A stretch of 64,000 bases of DNA, taken from the NCBI GenBank assembly GCA_014871385.1, contig CM026422.1:14952127-15016126 (forward strand), given 5' to 3'. The DNA comes from Ceratodon purpureus. Taxonomy: Eukaryota; Streptophyta; Bryopsida; Pseudoditrichales; Ditrichaceae. The position numbers were made by a program, and so were the translations under genes. Positions 44,990 to 57,055 of this stretch are shown one piece after another. Under the pieces are notes generated by a model. It was not told where the DNA came from. It made no database searches and was given only the letters and a program-made list of their open reading frames with translations. The number at the start of each line of letters is the position of its first letter. Position 1 is the stretch's first letter.

Positions 44990-47900
44990 ATGGAGGGTGA
45001 GAATCCAGTATTTTGCGACGTCCGTATACAAGCTAGGGATAGGAAGTTGGAGGAGAGAGAAGAGGCACTTGCTGATCGTCAAGAAAAGAGTCGCCGCACT
45101 TGCCCATGTAACATCTGTCTGGGCCTAAACCATTCCAAGCGTCTGCGCGAAACAGTGAGGTATCATCTTCAAAAATATGGTAGACACCCCTTCCATAGGG
45201 GTTCGACTCAGGTAATTCACTATCTTTCTTGATTGTTTTCCATACCATGTTCTACTCCGTTACTTACATTCTATCATCGCCAAAAACTGGCTACGCCTCG
45301 GAGAAGATATCATATTATTTCAAATTAGGGTATGCAGAGTAATGCATTGTTTTGTTTTCTTACTGAACATATGGATGTGATTAATTGCAGGGCTGGCCTC
45401 CAGATGACTCCGATGGTGAATGGGATTCACACATTCGGCAAGGATTCGGAACAGGAGAAGCAGGGTTCCTACAATTGTTTGAAGCACCGATGGACGATAA
45501 CCTCGATATGCCGGCCATGGTGGAGCATATGTTTCATATTTATGATGGAATGTCAGGATCTATTGGAGCCTGCATAGACGCAGAGGACGATGGAGCAGGG
45601 CACCCAGCAGAGGCAGCTACGGGCGACAATGGCGGCGTGGGGGTACCAACTGCGCCAGCTACAGAACCAGTACATGCCGAAGCAGGACTTGTAGACGATG
45701 GACTCGGAGGGGAGCAAGCACAAGTATTCAACGACGATGACATTCCAGCCATGGAGGCACACTTGCAGACAGGGAGAAACATCATGGAAGAGAGCGCAAG
45801 AACCCCCTTGTTTGCGGGCGCAAAATTGTCCCAGCTAAGTTGCACACAGTTGCTGCTGAATTGCCTTCGAACTCACGGAGCTTCTAATGCACTTGTAAAT
45901 GAATTGTTCTAGTTATTAGGAGACAGTGTTCTACCAGGCATCAACTCACTGCCCCGCTCGGAATATGCTGCCTCAAAAATGCTAAAACAACTTGGACTTG
46001 CGTATGATACAATTCACGTTTGTCCTGGACCTGAGACGTGCATGCTGTTCAGGGGACCTATAAACTCAACTTTGGATCGTTGCTCTAAGTGTGGTGCAGA
46101 CCGTTACAAACAGGTTGGTAAATCTAAAGTACCCCTAAAAGTTCTAAGGCATTTCCCTTTGATACCCAGGCTGGAGAGAATGTACAGCACGCCCGTGCAG
46201 GCCAGTTTCATGACATCGCATGCACGGTTGTCGAGTACGGATGATACAATGCGTGGAGCGTATGATTCCCACCAATGGAAATATATCAACAGGCGCTGGT
46301 GGAATGAGTTTGCAAGCGAGGACCGTAATCTGCGTTTAGGTATGGCTACTGACGGAGTAAATCCTTTTTCTGTAAAAAGGTCTATACATAGTACGTGGCC
46401 TGTCCTCATTATAAACTACAACCTCCCTCCGTGGATGACGACAAAGAAGCATTTTTTAATGCTCAGTCTCATCATCTTGGTAAAGAGGTCCGTAGCTGGA
46501 GATTCATTTGATACATACTTGGAGTCGCTGTTGGAGGAGTTGCAGTTGCTCTGGACGCAAGGTGTGAGAATCCACGATGCTGCCAACTACAAAGGTTCTC
46601 CAACTTTCCTTCTAAAGGCCATTCTAATGTGGACATGTCATGATTTCCCTGCGTACGGTGTAGTAGCTGGTGTGGTGACCAAGGGGTATAGAGGTTGTCC
46701 AGTGTGTGGCAAAAACACCATCAGCCGAAGGTCAGTTTCGTTGAAGAAGCAGGTTTACAATAACCAGTACCGCAGGTGGCTCCCTTGCGGGCACCCCTGG
46801 CGGACTAATCGAGTGGACTTCGATGGGACTGATGAGCTACGGGGACCGCCAGAGCCCATAAGTCCCGAGGAGTTGCAGCGCTGGGGGCGGCTCCGACAGG
46901 ATTTTGTGCTCCGTGGAGGAGCTCCGGCATCCGAAGACCGTGCCAGGCAGTACGGGGTGAAGAGAATTTCCTCCCTCTTTTCACTACCTTATTGGCAGGT
47001 GAGAGAACTAACCAGCTGTGACTATGCATCTTCCTTACATTCTCCAATTTAATACATGTAAATGATATATATGACATAGCTCTTGGACTCTGGTGCAGGA
47101 ACTTCCCATACGAAATATGCTTGACGTAATGCATATCGAGCGTAACATCTCGGATAACTTAATGCGGCACTTATTTGGAGAGAAGGACACTGTTGCGCTT
47201 CGGAGAGACCTAGAGGAGGCAGGGAAGATGCCCCACCTGCACTTGATTCCCACGGGAAACGGAGACTTTAGAAAACCGAGAGCTCCTTTCGTATTCAGTA
47301 CCTCTGAGCGTGAGAGTTCCTGAGTCTTGTGTCAAGCACACGAGTCCCTATGGGTTACAGTAGTACGCTCATAAAACATGTGGGCAAAAGTCGTATGGCT
47401 GGCTTAAAAAGCCACGACCACCATGTCTTGTTACAGCAGATTCTACCGGCAGCGGTTCGGCATAGCTTGTCCAGGGGCGTGAGGGAGACAATCATTCGGG
47501 TAGGCAACCTTTTCTCACGCATCTGCTCAAAAACAATCAAGAGGTCCGAGATTCCTTCAATGTACGTCGATGCAGCAGAAACCTTGTGCATGTTGGAGAT
47601 GTTCTTTCCCTCAGGATTCTTCGATATCATGCCACATCTCGTTATCCACCTTGTTCGAGAGGTTGAAATCTGTGGTCCCGTCCACAGTCGATGGTGCTAC
47701 TTTGTTGAGCGTTACCTAGGACAGCTTACGAGTTACGTACGGGACAAGTCGAAGCCCGAGGCGGGAATGGCCTCGGGTTACATGGTCGACGAAAGCCTAG
47801 GCTTCTGTACAGAATATTTTGCTCTGTACAAGCACACAAGGCAAAGAGTATGGGACCCGGAAGAAGAGATGAAGGACGCAGGGGAGGTGCTCATGGGCAA

Positions 47901-48986
47901 ACCAAATAAGAGACGCCTCACAGCGTCTGAGCTAGAGCATGTGCATGATTATGTTATTAAGCACTCTGTTTTCAGAGCCGAGCTTCTTAGGTACACCAAT
48001 AATTTCATAAACCCTTGTCCATCACTGATGCAAAGTGAATTCTTCTTGAGTATGTTTTAAGTTTCCTGTAAGTTTCTACAGTTATGGTTCTCTGGTTTTT
48101 GGGGACTAATTATTTGGTACCCAGCAGTGCATGGAGCGAAGAGGCTGACTCCTATGCGGAAGAGCGCTCACTGTTTCGAAGAGGTGCTCGTGTTGGCCGA
48201 GACAGACAGACCGTCATCGAGTACCCGCCCCATCTTGCGGTTTCGTTTCCTCCTTTTTCTCAATGGTTGAACAATCATGTTCGTCGTCTTCGTGATGATG
48301 GTTTCCCGATTGAACCTGAACTACAAGAGCTACACTGTCAGCCAAGCCCACATGCCCTTTCGTATAAGGGTATGTGGGCCTACGGATGCCATTTCAGATG
48401 CACTCCAGATGCTATGAATTCCTATGTGTCCTTCAACTGTGGGATTGCTTCGGTTACAGAGGACACATCCAGTCTCGACGTCGGGTTATTGAAAGACATA
48501 TTACTGATTACCTATGGAAAGCTGAATTGTGTTGTAATGAAGGGTGAGTGGATAAAACCACGTGACCAGGGAAGGGCGGCGATAAAGAAAGACCGTCTCG
48601 GTTTTTGGTCTGTGATGTACCAGTCACGGGGATGTCCAGAGTCTGAGAATCCATTTGTGTTTCCTTCCCGTGTCTCGCAAGTGTTCTTCATGGGAGACGC
48701 GTTAAATCCAGACTGGAAAGTTGTACTGAGACACGAGGCTAGGAGCAAACGTGTGACAGGAGAAGCTGAGGGAATCGACTTTGACTGTGCTGGTGAAGTT
48801 TATCCTCTGCCGCGTGGTGTTGCTATTGCTGACGATGCAGCAGCTTCAGAGCAGTCGACGGTCTTTGGTCCTGAGGAAATCGTCCCTAAAAACGAAATGC
48901 GAGCCGTGGACATACCCCTGGGCAACGTGGACGATGAGGCATACCTTGACGACGCAGATTACCAGGAGGACCAAGTGCCACTCTGA
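44990..48986 (+). pseudogene. TNP2-type CACTA transposase, inactivated by nonsense and frameshift
   Basis: Exon 1 (44990-45211) encodes the N-terminal zinc motif R-T-C-P-C-N-I-C-L. Exon 2 (45391-46998) carries the TNP2 core: L-L-G-D-S-V-L-P-G, C-S-K-C-G-A-D-R-Y, I-P-R-L-E-R-M, R-L-G-M-A-T-D-G-V-N-P-F, Y-N-L-P-P-W and G-Y-R-G-C-P-V-C-G. Exon 3 starts at 47099 with M-L-D-V-M-H-I-E-R-N and continues into a DUF4218-type region (Y-V-D-A-A-E-T ... R-Y-L-G-Q-L). Exon 4 (about 48127-48986) has the DUF4216-type region (R-G-C-P-E-S ... V-F-F-M-G-D). An in-frame TAG at 45910-45912 replaces what was probably CAG. A single-base loss near 47314 shifts the frame between S-E-R-E and F-L-S-L-V. The exon 3-4 junction is not resolved in phase. 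The family excises and inserts CACTA elements in the nucleus; this copy should not make full-length protein. Confidence 0.88.
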
Positions 48987-50753
48987 GGTTCATCGTCATG
49001 AGTCGGAGAGGAGCTATATCTTGAGAGGCAGGTGCGCATTTAGTTTACATCCCGCACCCTTTTTTATTTGATACAATGCAAGCGTAAGTAGTTTCCCCAG
49101 ACTTTATGTCCACATGCACCTTCGAACCGAAAGGAAATCGTGGAAAGAAGAGACTCCTTTCAAATTTAATGTCATCATGTACTCATTTAAAGTAATGTCT
49201 GTTAGTATTGGAGAGACGTTCATATGAAATAATGCAGTCTTTTTGGACCACGGACGAGTATGCCTTAACGTCAGCAGGAGTAGCTATTTTCCACGTACAA
49301 TGTTTAGTACTCAGTCGCAATGGTCTTCGGTAGTGTATGCTGTGATTTCTTAAAAAATAATTTACATAGTAAAGGGGTAAAGATGGTAATGAAAGAAATA
49401 TGTTGGGTTCTGTTAAAGGCACATATGTTCTTGCTGAATCACGTGACTGTAAAACACGGCACAGTCCATCAATGTTGCTGTCTATTGAGAGCAAGATATA
49501 GGAATGCATTTTGAGTTCCCTTTAAGTCTGTAATATGTTTAGCAATATTTTCCCGAATGCAAACATAGAAACTCGGAAGTGAAGACGTCTGATGGTACTG
49601 TTATTGCACGAGTGCGTTCAGTTTGAATGCCATGACCGAGTATGGTTTTGGTGTTTTGTAGCATTCAGTAGAGCAAGGAACAGGGAACTCATCTTTCTTG
49701 TAGTACCGTCCCCAGAATTTGCAAGCTTTGCCATGTTATAACTCAAACACACATGTTGTATATGTCGCTCACATCCAGATAGCATATCGTCTTCAATGTC
49801 AGTACAATAGGGTACTCTTTTAATTAATCTTTCAGGAATACAGGAAAGACTCCTTCTCCTTTGATAAAACATTAAAAACACCGTATGTGCCATTTTCAAT
49901 TTACTAGCGATGTTTTTAAAATCTTGGATTACATTTTTATTTTTTGATAAAGAATTTTCATAATCTGATGAGTCCTCTGTTTTCGTATGTTAACCACAAG
50001 AGGAATGATTATGTACGTAGATTCGTACAGAGTCTTACAAGCCGGGTATTCATTATGGCTGGACCTATGCCCGGAAAGATTGTACACATGCCATGACCAA
50101 TATATGGCGGTTTCGACAATACTCAGATCATCGCGGATACCAGGTGTGCACCATACATAATGTTGAACCCATTACGGGCCTCTGATTGTACACATCCAGG
50201 TATTACAGGTTATGATGTCGTCAAAAGTAGAGGAACTACGATTTAGTTGTCGATGTTTTTTCCGTTTCATCTAGAAGGTTACAGTTTATGATACTGAAAC
50301 TCATAATGCCCCTTTGTAAATTACGCCATACACGTCTTACCTTATCCTCTTCTGTGAGTACTCTATTGTGTAGTTCTGAGGAATTGTGAAGTGACGGACA
50401 TGTAGCTTGATCTCAGATGACACATCTCGATATCATAGGGGGGCTGTGAGACATAACAGTTCATGAATTGTAATTATGAGTTTCAAATTTTCTCTGGATT
50501 TAATCTGATATTGCCCTACTTGATGTGATGATCTAGGTCCTGCATGACTCGACTCCACAATACAAGATATCATTACTCCCTAGGAGGAGAACCCTACAGT
50601 CTTATTTCCAGATCATATCATTATGTTTTTTGATCTGGCAACCAATGCTGGCGCATGCCGGGGAAGAGAGATGCAGAGTTCCCTTTTGAGTCCTCACTTC
50701 CGCGTTCAGGGTCGGACCATCAGTGTGCGCGTTGTTGTTAGCATCTGAGGATC
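48987..50753. other. CACTA interior spacer
   Basis: No gene is supported in these 1.8 kb; open frames are short and AT-rich. The phrase CATCGCGGATACCAGG near 50133 repeats one at 44161, fitting the element's GATACC-type repeats. Confidence 0.4.
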
Positions 50754-52161
50754 ATGGTCGTCGAGGGAAGGAAGCAGTGGTATGTTGATTTTTTGTGCCT
50801 TCCCGGCACGGGCTATGTCCCAAGCCAAGGGAATTGGAACTTCTATCCGAAAACTGAATGCCGAGCGAGAATGGGAGTGCCTAGCCACCTCGGCACGTAT
50901 CCCTGGGTTCATAGAGGAAATGAAGAGTACCTAAACTACGTAACCGAGTTGTATGAGCGAGTATGTCAGAAGAAACTGAAACGCGGAGACTATCTCCTGT
51001 GGCACTTTGTACGGGGGTTGCTCGCAGAGGAAGACGGTGAGGCAGTTGATTGGGCACAATTTGCAGTTTCAAAGCGCCGAGGCGGAGGACGTCGTGATCC
51101 GGCTTTGAAGATACTACTGATTTATCGCGCAACCTTCGTCATCCTCTCCCGTTCACGTACAAAAAATGTCAGCCCGATGCGGACCATGGCCGTGATTACG
51201 TTCAGGTAAGTCAGGCTGCATTGTGACTCTTTAGGTCCCGTTAGCTGCCATTCTAAGACCCTGTACTGTACATGTCATTCCTTCCCCTGTTTCGCCATGG
51301 CCTGAACGCTTAAAGGCGTGTCAATTTGGTTTTTTGGACTTCAGATATACCTAATTGTATCACCATCGTGTCCTCTCTTCTGCCTTATCTTCAGTATTGC
51401 CATCTACCAAAATGGAGGTGCTAACCCTTGGTCCGTGTCGCCTATGGTTGCAGAGAAATGCAGCACCTCGTGTACTACGCCAAGGGCGATCCGCGGTAGC
51501 GCCGGGGGGTGGACAGGGGCGAGAGGCAGAGGAGGCGGACGATGGGTCCTCGTCAGATGTGGAGGACAGACCAGGAGAGGTCGGAAGGAATGCAGCGACG
51601 ACGGCTTTGGTAGTGACGGGGCTCAATCGATTTCACGAACATATAACTGAGATGGCTCGGAATCGCAGACGCCAAGCATGTACAGATCTTGCAGGGGACG
51701 TAGTCTCTCACCGACTGGCAACAGAGAAGCTCCAACGAGCAAGCGCAATGCTGAAAGACCTACGCCGAGTGTCGCAGCAATGGGAGACTGCATTTCAAGC
51801 ACCTCGCGCCAATTCCCACGAGGCAGGGACGTTGCTGAAGGAAGCCATTCAGAGAGGTTACGCGGTTGCTTACAAGGACGAAGCCACGGGAATGGCAATG
51901 GATGGAACTGAAGAGTACAGGTTTTGCCCAAGCGCCTTGAACTTGGCACGTCATAACGTTGAGTTTGTATCGGGGCGAGTGGATGCGCTGAAGACCACTA
52001 TGTCTAAACAAGAGAACATCGTGAAAGAGTTGGAGGCAAAACTTAAACACGTTAAGGACGCCGCGAATTCCAATGGGCAGTCCCTGACAGCCGACGTAGC
52101 ACAGATGGACGCCGTGTTGAAGTTCATGCGAGTAGTTCATAAGGAAGTTGAAGGTCCTTAA
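50754..52161 (+). CDS. Third CACTA-borne gene, coiled-coil protein, phase uncertain
   Basis: A first segment from an ATG at 50754 encodes a compact basic/aromatic protein (K-Q-W-Y-V-D-F-L-C-L-P-G-T-G-Y; G-D-Y-L-L-W-H-F-V-R-G-L-L) and reaches a strong donor CAG|GTAAGT at 51205/51206. A second segment after the acceptor at 51394 encodes a Gly/Asp-rich linker and a long helical region (R-L-A-T-E-K-L-Q-R-A; D-A-L-K-T-T-M-S-K-Q-E-N-I-V-K-E-L-E), ending at 52161. The long downstream frame does not join the upstream one in phase at these sites, so there is a missed splice or a frameshift near 51110. I do not recognise the family. It lies in the usual position of a second CACTA gene 3' of TNP2. It may be a relic like its neighbour. 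Confidence 0.5.
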
Positions 52162-53043
52162 ATTCGAATAGGAACTCGAAGTGGATTCTGTTATCGTTTA
52201 TTTTTTCCCGCTTATTTGCAGACTGCCACTGAATACGCATACACTCTATACAGTCGCGTTCCTTTGTGGATGCGAATTGAATTAATGAAGTTCAGCAACT
52301 CTCTATAATGAAACTCTTCTAATTCAGTACTTCTGCTGGAATTTTGATGACACTGGTTTTCACTGAAATTTTTGATAAAAGTTCACATTCACCAGCTTCT
52401 CCTGTGCTTTTCAATAGTCCCTATAGTGTTCTCAGCAGCTTCTCGTCAAGTTTTGAATCTCTCTGATATTGTCATTCATTGTGATAGAGGACTCCGTTGG
52501 AAATACCACCTGAAGTGGATCAACCGCAAGCGAATAAAACATAAAACAAATACCATGCAAGACTTGAGATTACTCAGAAACCCTGCCCCTGACCTGACCC
52601 GTTCACTTCACGAGGTATAATATCCGGGTAAAGGTATCGAGTATTAGGATGAATATCTTGTCATCCCCTGACGATATTTTAACAGAGTCATCAGGGTATC
52701 ATCGACCATCAGTTGATACCATGGCCTCATATGGAATTTCACAGAGATAGAGGAATCCGAGTAAACTCCAAGTTAAAGCACTCACCACGGAGTAATACAT
52801 GGCCCACCTCGGGATCGAACCCTGCCATTTTTAAGCTTTCGACATCCCCGGATTGGCTACAACAGATCAAGCCTGCAAATTCATGGTCACTGAAGTCCAG
52901 GACATTATGGACGATGTCAGTGAAAGTGCTTTTCTCGGCAATTAGCAGTGTCCACCAATGAAAACCCTTACAGGAAACAATTCCATGACCAGGAAAGATT
53001 ACGGTCACAGAGTTTGTCATCCAGGACGAGTTCTCCACTAGTG
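52162..53043. other. CACTA right subterminal region
   Basis: No gene is present. GGTATC, GGGTATCATC, TTGATACC and AATATCCGGG words match the left subterminal vocabulary. The inverted copy of CTGTGACCGTAATC is at 52997-53010 and the terminus CCACTAGTG at 53035-53043. Confidence 0.55.
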
Positions 53044-53046
53044 TTG

Positions 53047-54071
53047 AGACACGTAAAAATCTACAGCAAGTAACCAGTCTCTGGTCTCACTTCTAGCTAG
53101 TGGCTTAGATGCTGCTCTGGAATTAGATGACCATTATCTCCATGGAGGTCGGATCAAGTTCTGGAGAAGGATCGAACCCATCTCAATGAGGACCTTCTGA
53201 ACCATTTAATAGCAAGCAAGAACTAACATTGTACTAATCAGGTCGTTCCATACCGATAGATAGACATTAGAACGTGTATTCTGAGGTGAGATTGCATTGA
53301 CAAGTCACAAGCGCTGCTACAGAGAATTACTTCAGCTCTTTATTTCCAACCATGGAGAGCCAAAATACTTTCACAAAGCCAAGTCAACGAATGATCCAAA
53401 AAGGGCATATTCATTAAAATGGCCACTCCCGATCATATTGGCCGCCACACTATTCAAATAAGGAGAGAAAAAGAACTGAATTCACACTATTTGCATGGCC
53501 AATATAATCAGGATTGGCCATTTTAATGAATATGACCTTCAAAGTTCCTTCGCAATAAACACCAATGAATGGTAACAAACGATAGCTACCAAAAGGGTCA
53601 CATATAGCAGAGGTGACCCGTGCCCATGCCGCCATGGTCACGGGAAAACGGAGGGTCTGGGCAGGGGACCCGGCGCCACTAGACGGGCAGCCCGCTAAAT
53701 TTTATTTAATTTTAATTTTAATTTAATTTTACCCCTAAAGTATCAACTCAATAGTTCTGGTATGATTTAGGGTAACGTCACGCTCCCTATGAGTCATATT
53801 TTATCGGATGTGGCTGTAACTTTGGCACAGCATGGCAAATTGTCATATCTTTCTAGCAAGACCAAATTTTACTTCCATCGGACCCGTAGTTAAGAAATAA
53901 TTGGTGTTTAAAGAGCAAAATTCAATTCAAGGCAGCTCGGGCAGGTATGTGGCTGATGGAAGTGGTGTACCAAATCTGTGAAAGTCTACAATGACTTCCA
54001 AATGATCCTTTCTGAAATCGTTTCACAATTTTTTCTAAAAATTTATTTTGAAAAATCCAACCGTAGCATCC
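53047..54071. other. Spacer between the CACTA element and the right duplicated block
   Basis: It contains one foldback MITE (53406-53534). Beyond a TTTTAATTTAATTTT run at about 53700 it turns into the CCCCTAAAGT-type dispersed repeat, which runs without a break into the right block. That continuity suggests the right block sits in its original setting. Confidence 0.45.
53406..53534. mobile_element. Foldback MITE, 129 bp, with 38-bp TIRs
   Basis: 53406-53443 and 53497-53534 are inverted copies matching at 35 of 38 positions (ends CATATTCATTAAAATGGCCA). The 53-bp loop has no coding potential. No target duplication is evident. Confidence 0.8.
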
Positions 54072-55479
54072 TGTTAAGAGCCATTCAATTAGTCTACGTA
54101 TCAAATTTTGTAAACTTTGACCGTACGGATTTTGAGATATATTCAGTCAAAGTTCCAAGTTTTATAAAAACTGTCAAGACTGATTGGTTCACCTTCGTCA
54201 CCCATTTTCCCTTCATCATTTTCTCCTCCTAAACCACAGTATATGCTGTAAAATTCACTTCTGTTTTGGATTTATTTATCTTTTGGATTATTTTCCTCTA
54301 CAATTTAATTTCCATACAAATGCATGTATACACCATTCGGATTCCCAAAAATTAGATGATCTTCTTAGGCATTTGTAGTGTGGAAAAAGACCTAGTGTAT
54401 ATGCATTTCATTTGACTCCCGTCACTAGAAATGTGGTTTTCCAATGCTTTTGTGTGTTGTCTTCAATTGTCTTCAATTTTTTTGAGTATACTTCCAACTC
54501 ACCTTAGAATCCAAAACTGAAGAGCCTTGAACCACACGATCTCAAAAAATTGGCTGTTTCACTCTCCGAAGGGTGGCTGTCCCTGCAGGGCAGTACCCAA
54601 AAAAACTTTTCTGTCAAGTTCAAACCTTACGATCTTCCAAACGGTGAGGAGTTACAATCTAAAATTCTGTGGACACATACATGTACAAGTTAGGAACTAG
54701 ATCCTACAGTTAGATTCTTTAAAATATGCTTGAATGTGCACAATTCTACCTTGAACTAAAATAGGGCAAAATTGAGGCAGAATTTGGGATTTTATGGCCA
54801 AATGCTTTAGGGGTTAAGCCACAGAAATTCCAGAAGTAGGCTACAGCATCACAGTGGCATGGGCATCACTCTGTAAAACTGTTACACGTAACAAAGACAT
54901 TTGTGTGTGTAAAAGCCTCGTGGTCTCTAAACCTTAGAAAATTAGTTTTGTTATCCTTAAAAACTATTTTTTGTTGAGGTTAGAGACCGACTTCTTACAC
55001 ACCAAATATGAATAAGAGACCACCAAGTTCTTCCACGTTTACTAACTATATTTAACAATATATGAAAAAAACTCATCGCATCTTTGAAAAATACTGGATG
55101 ACTCAAGAAACTAACTAATATGTTACATTCATTTAACACAAATCTCTAATTTTTTTGAAAAAACATAAAATACACAGTGCACAACGTGTTTCCATCAATA
55201 TAGAATCATTCAAACGCCCCTCACGAAAGCCCGAGAACTGTATCACAAAATGACGATAAGGCACATCGATCAGGAAGAACATCTTCTCATTACCAAACAG
55301 CTGGACTTCAAATTTTATTCTTCCTGCATGAGATATGCAGAAATCAATTCTCACCCGTAAACCGTGAACACAGTCTTGGCGTCACATTTCGTCACCAGCT
55401 AGAAAACCAAAGTAAAACTTTCACAGCCAGAATACAGAAACCAAGGTACCCCCTCAAACCTCAGTGAGTTCCCCAGATC

Positions 55480-55485
55480 TTTATT
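55480..55485 (-). terminator. Poly(A) signal of the right Cys-rich gene
   Basis: AATAAA on the minus strand, the mirror of the left copy. Confidence 0.6.
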
Positions 55486-55655
55486 ATCATCCCACGCTTA
55501 CTAATGGACCTACTAGATCGACTACGAACATGCTAACAAATCCAACCGCCAGCGACAGCATTGAGATCACGGCGGGAAGTAACTAATCGCGAATCCAGCC
55601 GCTCCGGCTCGCAATCTCGTGGTCCATCATACTCCTCCAGCTCCGGGTCGACTTT

Positions 55656-56907
55656 CTAGTACGCCTTGACCGGGACGCAACAGTTCTTGGTCTTGTCGAA
55701 CTTGGTGCCCTTTTTGCACTGCTGCCCGCACTTGCCTCCACTGCACCCATACCCAACACCAGATCACTCCCATTAATTAACCACAGTTTGTATATATATT
55801 TTCACGACGCCACTATAATAATTGCAGCCGAACCACATTCTGAAACTGGGATGCAGCAAGTCCCGCAAAGTCGTGCGCACAAGCAACATCGAGAGGCAGA
55901 CGTGCACAAAGCGCTGCACGCTGCCACCTCCGGGCCATGGTCAACTCCTTGCGAGCTGCATAACCCTGAGCCTAAAATACTATGAGACACGCATGATCAG
56001 TGGAGGCGCAATACTGCTGCGATGGGTGACTGCGTTACCTGCAGGTGGCCTCGCCGCCCTTGAGCGTGACCTTGCATTTGTTGTAGCAGCTGCCGCAGTT
56101 GGCGGTGTCCTTGCCCAGGTCCTTCTCGCACCCGTTGCTCCACATGTTCTTGTCGCAGTTGCCCCACCCGGCCTTGCACACGGGCTCCTGGCACTTGCCG
56201 CCGCTGCACTTGGTGACTGCGTACGGAACCTGCTTGCAGCACTTGCCGCACGCGCCGCAGTTGGTGGCGTCCTTGCCGGTGTCTGTCTCGCAGCCGTTGT
56301 TCATGTTCTTGTCGCAATCGGCCCACCCGGGCTTGCAGCTGTAGACACACTTGCCCTCAGCGCACTTCTTGGTGGTGTAGGGGAGGTCCTTGCACTGCTT
56401 CTTGCAGTCGCCGCAGTTGTTGACGTCGTTCTTGATGCAGGTCTCACAGCCGGGCTTGTAGGGGTCACAGTTCTTGAACCCGGAAGGGCACCCCCAGGCA
56501 TCGGCGCTGCCTGCATCGAAGTACATTGAAACAATCTGATCAAATGGGTTAAGTAACTCATGATTATTGTACATAGGGTATAACACGGTACCCATGCAGC
56601 TTTCATATTGATTTACACAGAAAGGTAACTTCCTACATTACCAGGTGACTGACACGTTACGAACTTGCTGTTCATTCAGGCTGTTTGATCACCCGGACGT
56701 ATAATACATGACGCTGTATATATAGGTTGAATGAGTAGAGTACGTAGATCCAGGTTATCAAATGACATATATCCAGCAGACACTCTAACGGAGGCATACA
56801 TCTAAAAACGAACGGGGAAATACAGATGGAACGGTACCGATGAAGAGCACCGCCAAGGTGGCAGTGACGAGGATAGCTGCATGTCGCCACTGTTGAGAGG
56901 ACTCCAT
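55656..56907 (-). CDS. Secreted cysteine-rich protein, Stig1-like with NGCE/NCG repeats (right copy)
   Basis: Exons 56907-56838, 56510-56039 and 55740-55656 mirror the left gene base for base in the parts compared. They encode the same signal peptide, two N-G-C-E / N-C-G units and the C-terminal N-C-C-V-P-V-K-A-Y. TATA box, splice sites and poly(A) signal are all retained, so nothing in the sequence marks either copy as dead. Because this block merges seamlessly with surrounding repeats while the left one interrupts a P450, this is more likely the parental locus. Inverted identical copies may produce convergent or fold-back transcripts; no evidence for that is visible here. Confidence 0.85.
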
Positions 56908-57045
56908 CGCTCAGCGAGCGGCAGAATCTGAATGGAGATAAGTGAAGAATTCTATGGAATGAGACTGGAGAAGGAGGATCGTACACAAGCACGCTGCAGA
57001 GATGAGGATGCAATGAATGACTGGTATGAAGCAGAGTCCTCCAGA

Positions 57046-57055
57046 CCTTATATAG
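57046..57055 (-). promoter_or_regulatory. TATA box of the right Cys-rich gene
   Basis: CTATATAAGG on the minus strand, 139 bp upstream of the ATG, identical to the left copy. Confidence 0.7.

Larger units (their letters stand above)
28586..53043. mobile_element. CACTA (En/Spm, TNP2-type) transposon, 24.5 kb, with a second element nested inside
   Basis: The left end reads TTG|CACTAGTGGGAG and the right end CTCCACTAGTG|TTG. This gives CACTA termini in inverted orientation with a 3-bp TTG target duplication, as expected for the superfamily. A second inverted match, CTGTGACCGTAATC, lies at 28631-28644 and, reversed, at 52997-53010. Within are a leftward accessory gene (29962-32549), a broken TNP2 transposase (44990-48986) and a third rightward gene (50754-52161). 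Removing the nested 10.8-kb element (32596-43409) leaves about 13.6 kb, a normal size for autonomous CACTA elements. Confidence 0.9.

Noticed and set aside
55822-56529. A 235-codon open frame antisense to the Cys-rich gene (and its mirror at 4917-5624), rich in Ala/Val/Leu
   Set aside because: It is the GC-rich complement of exon 2 plus intron. The sense strand has a signal peptide, conserved Cys spacing and clean splice phases, which the antisense frame lacks.
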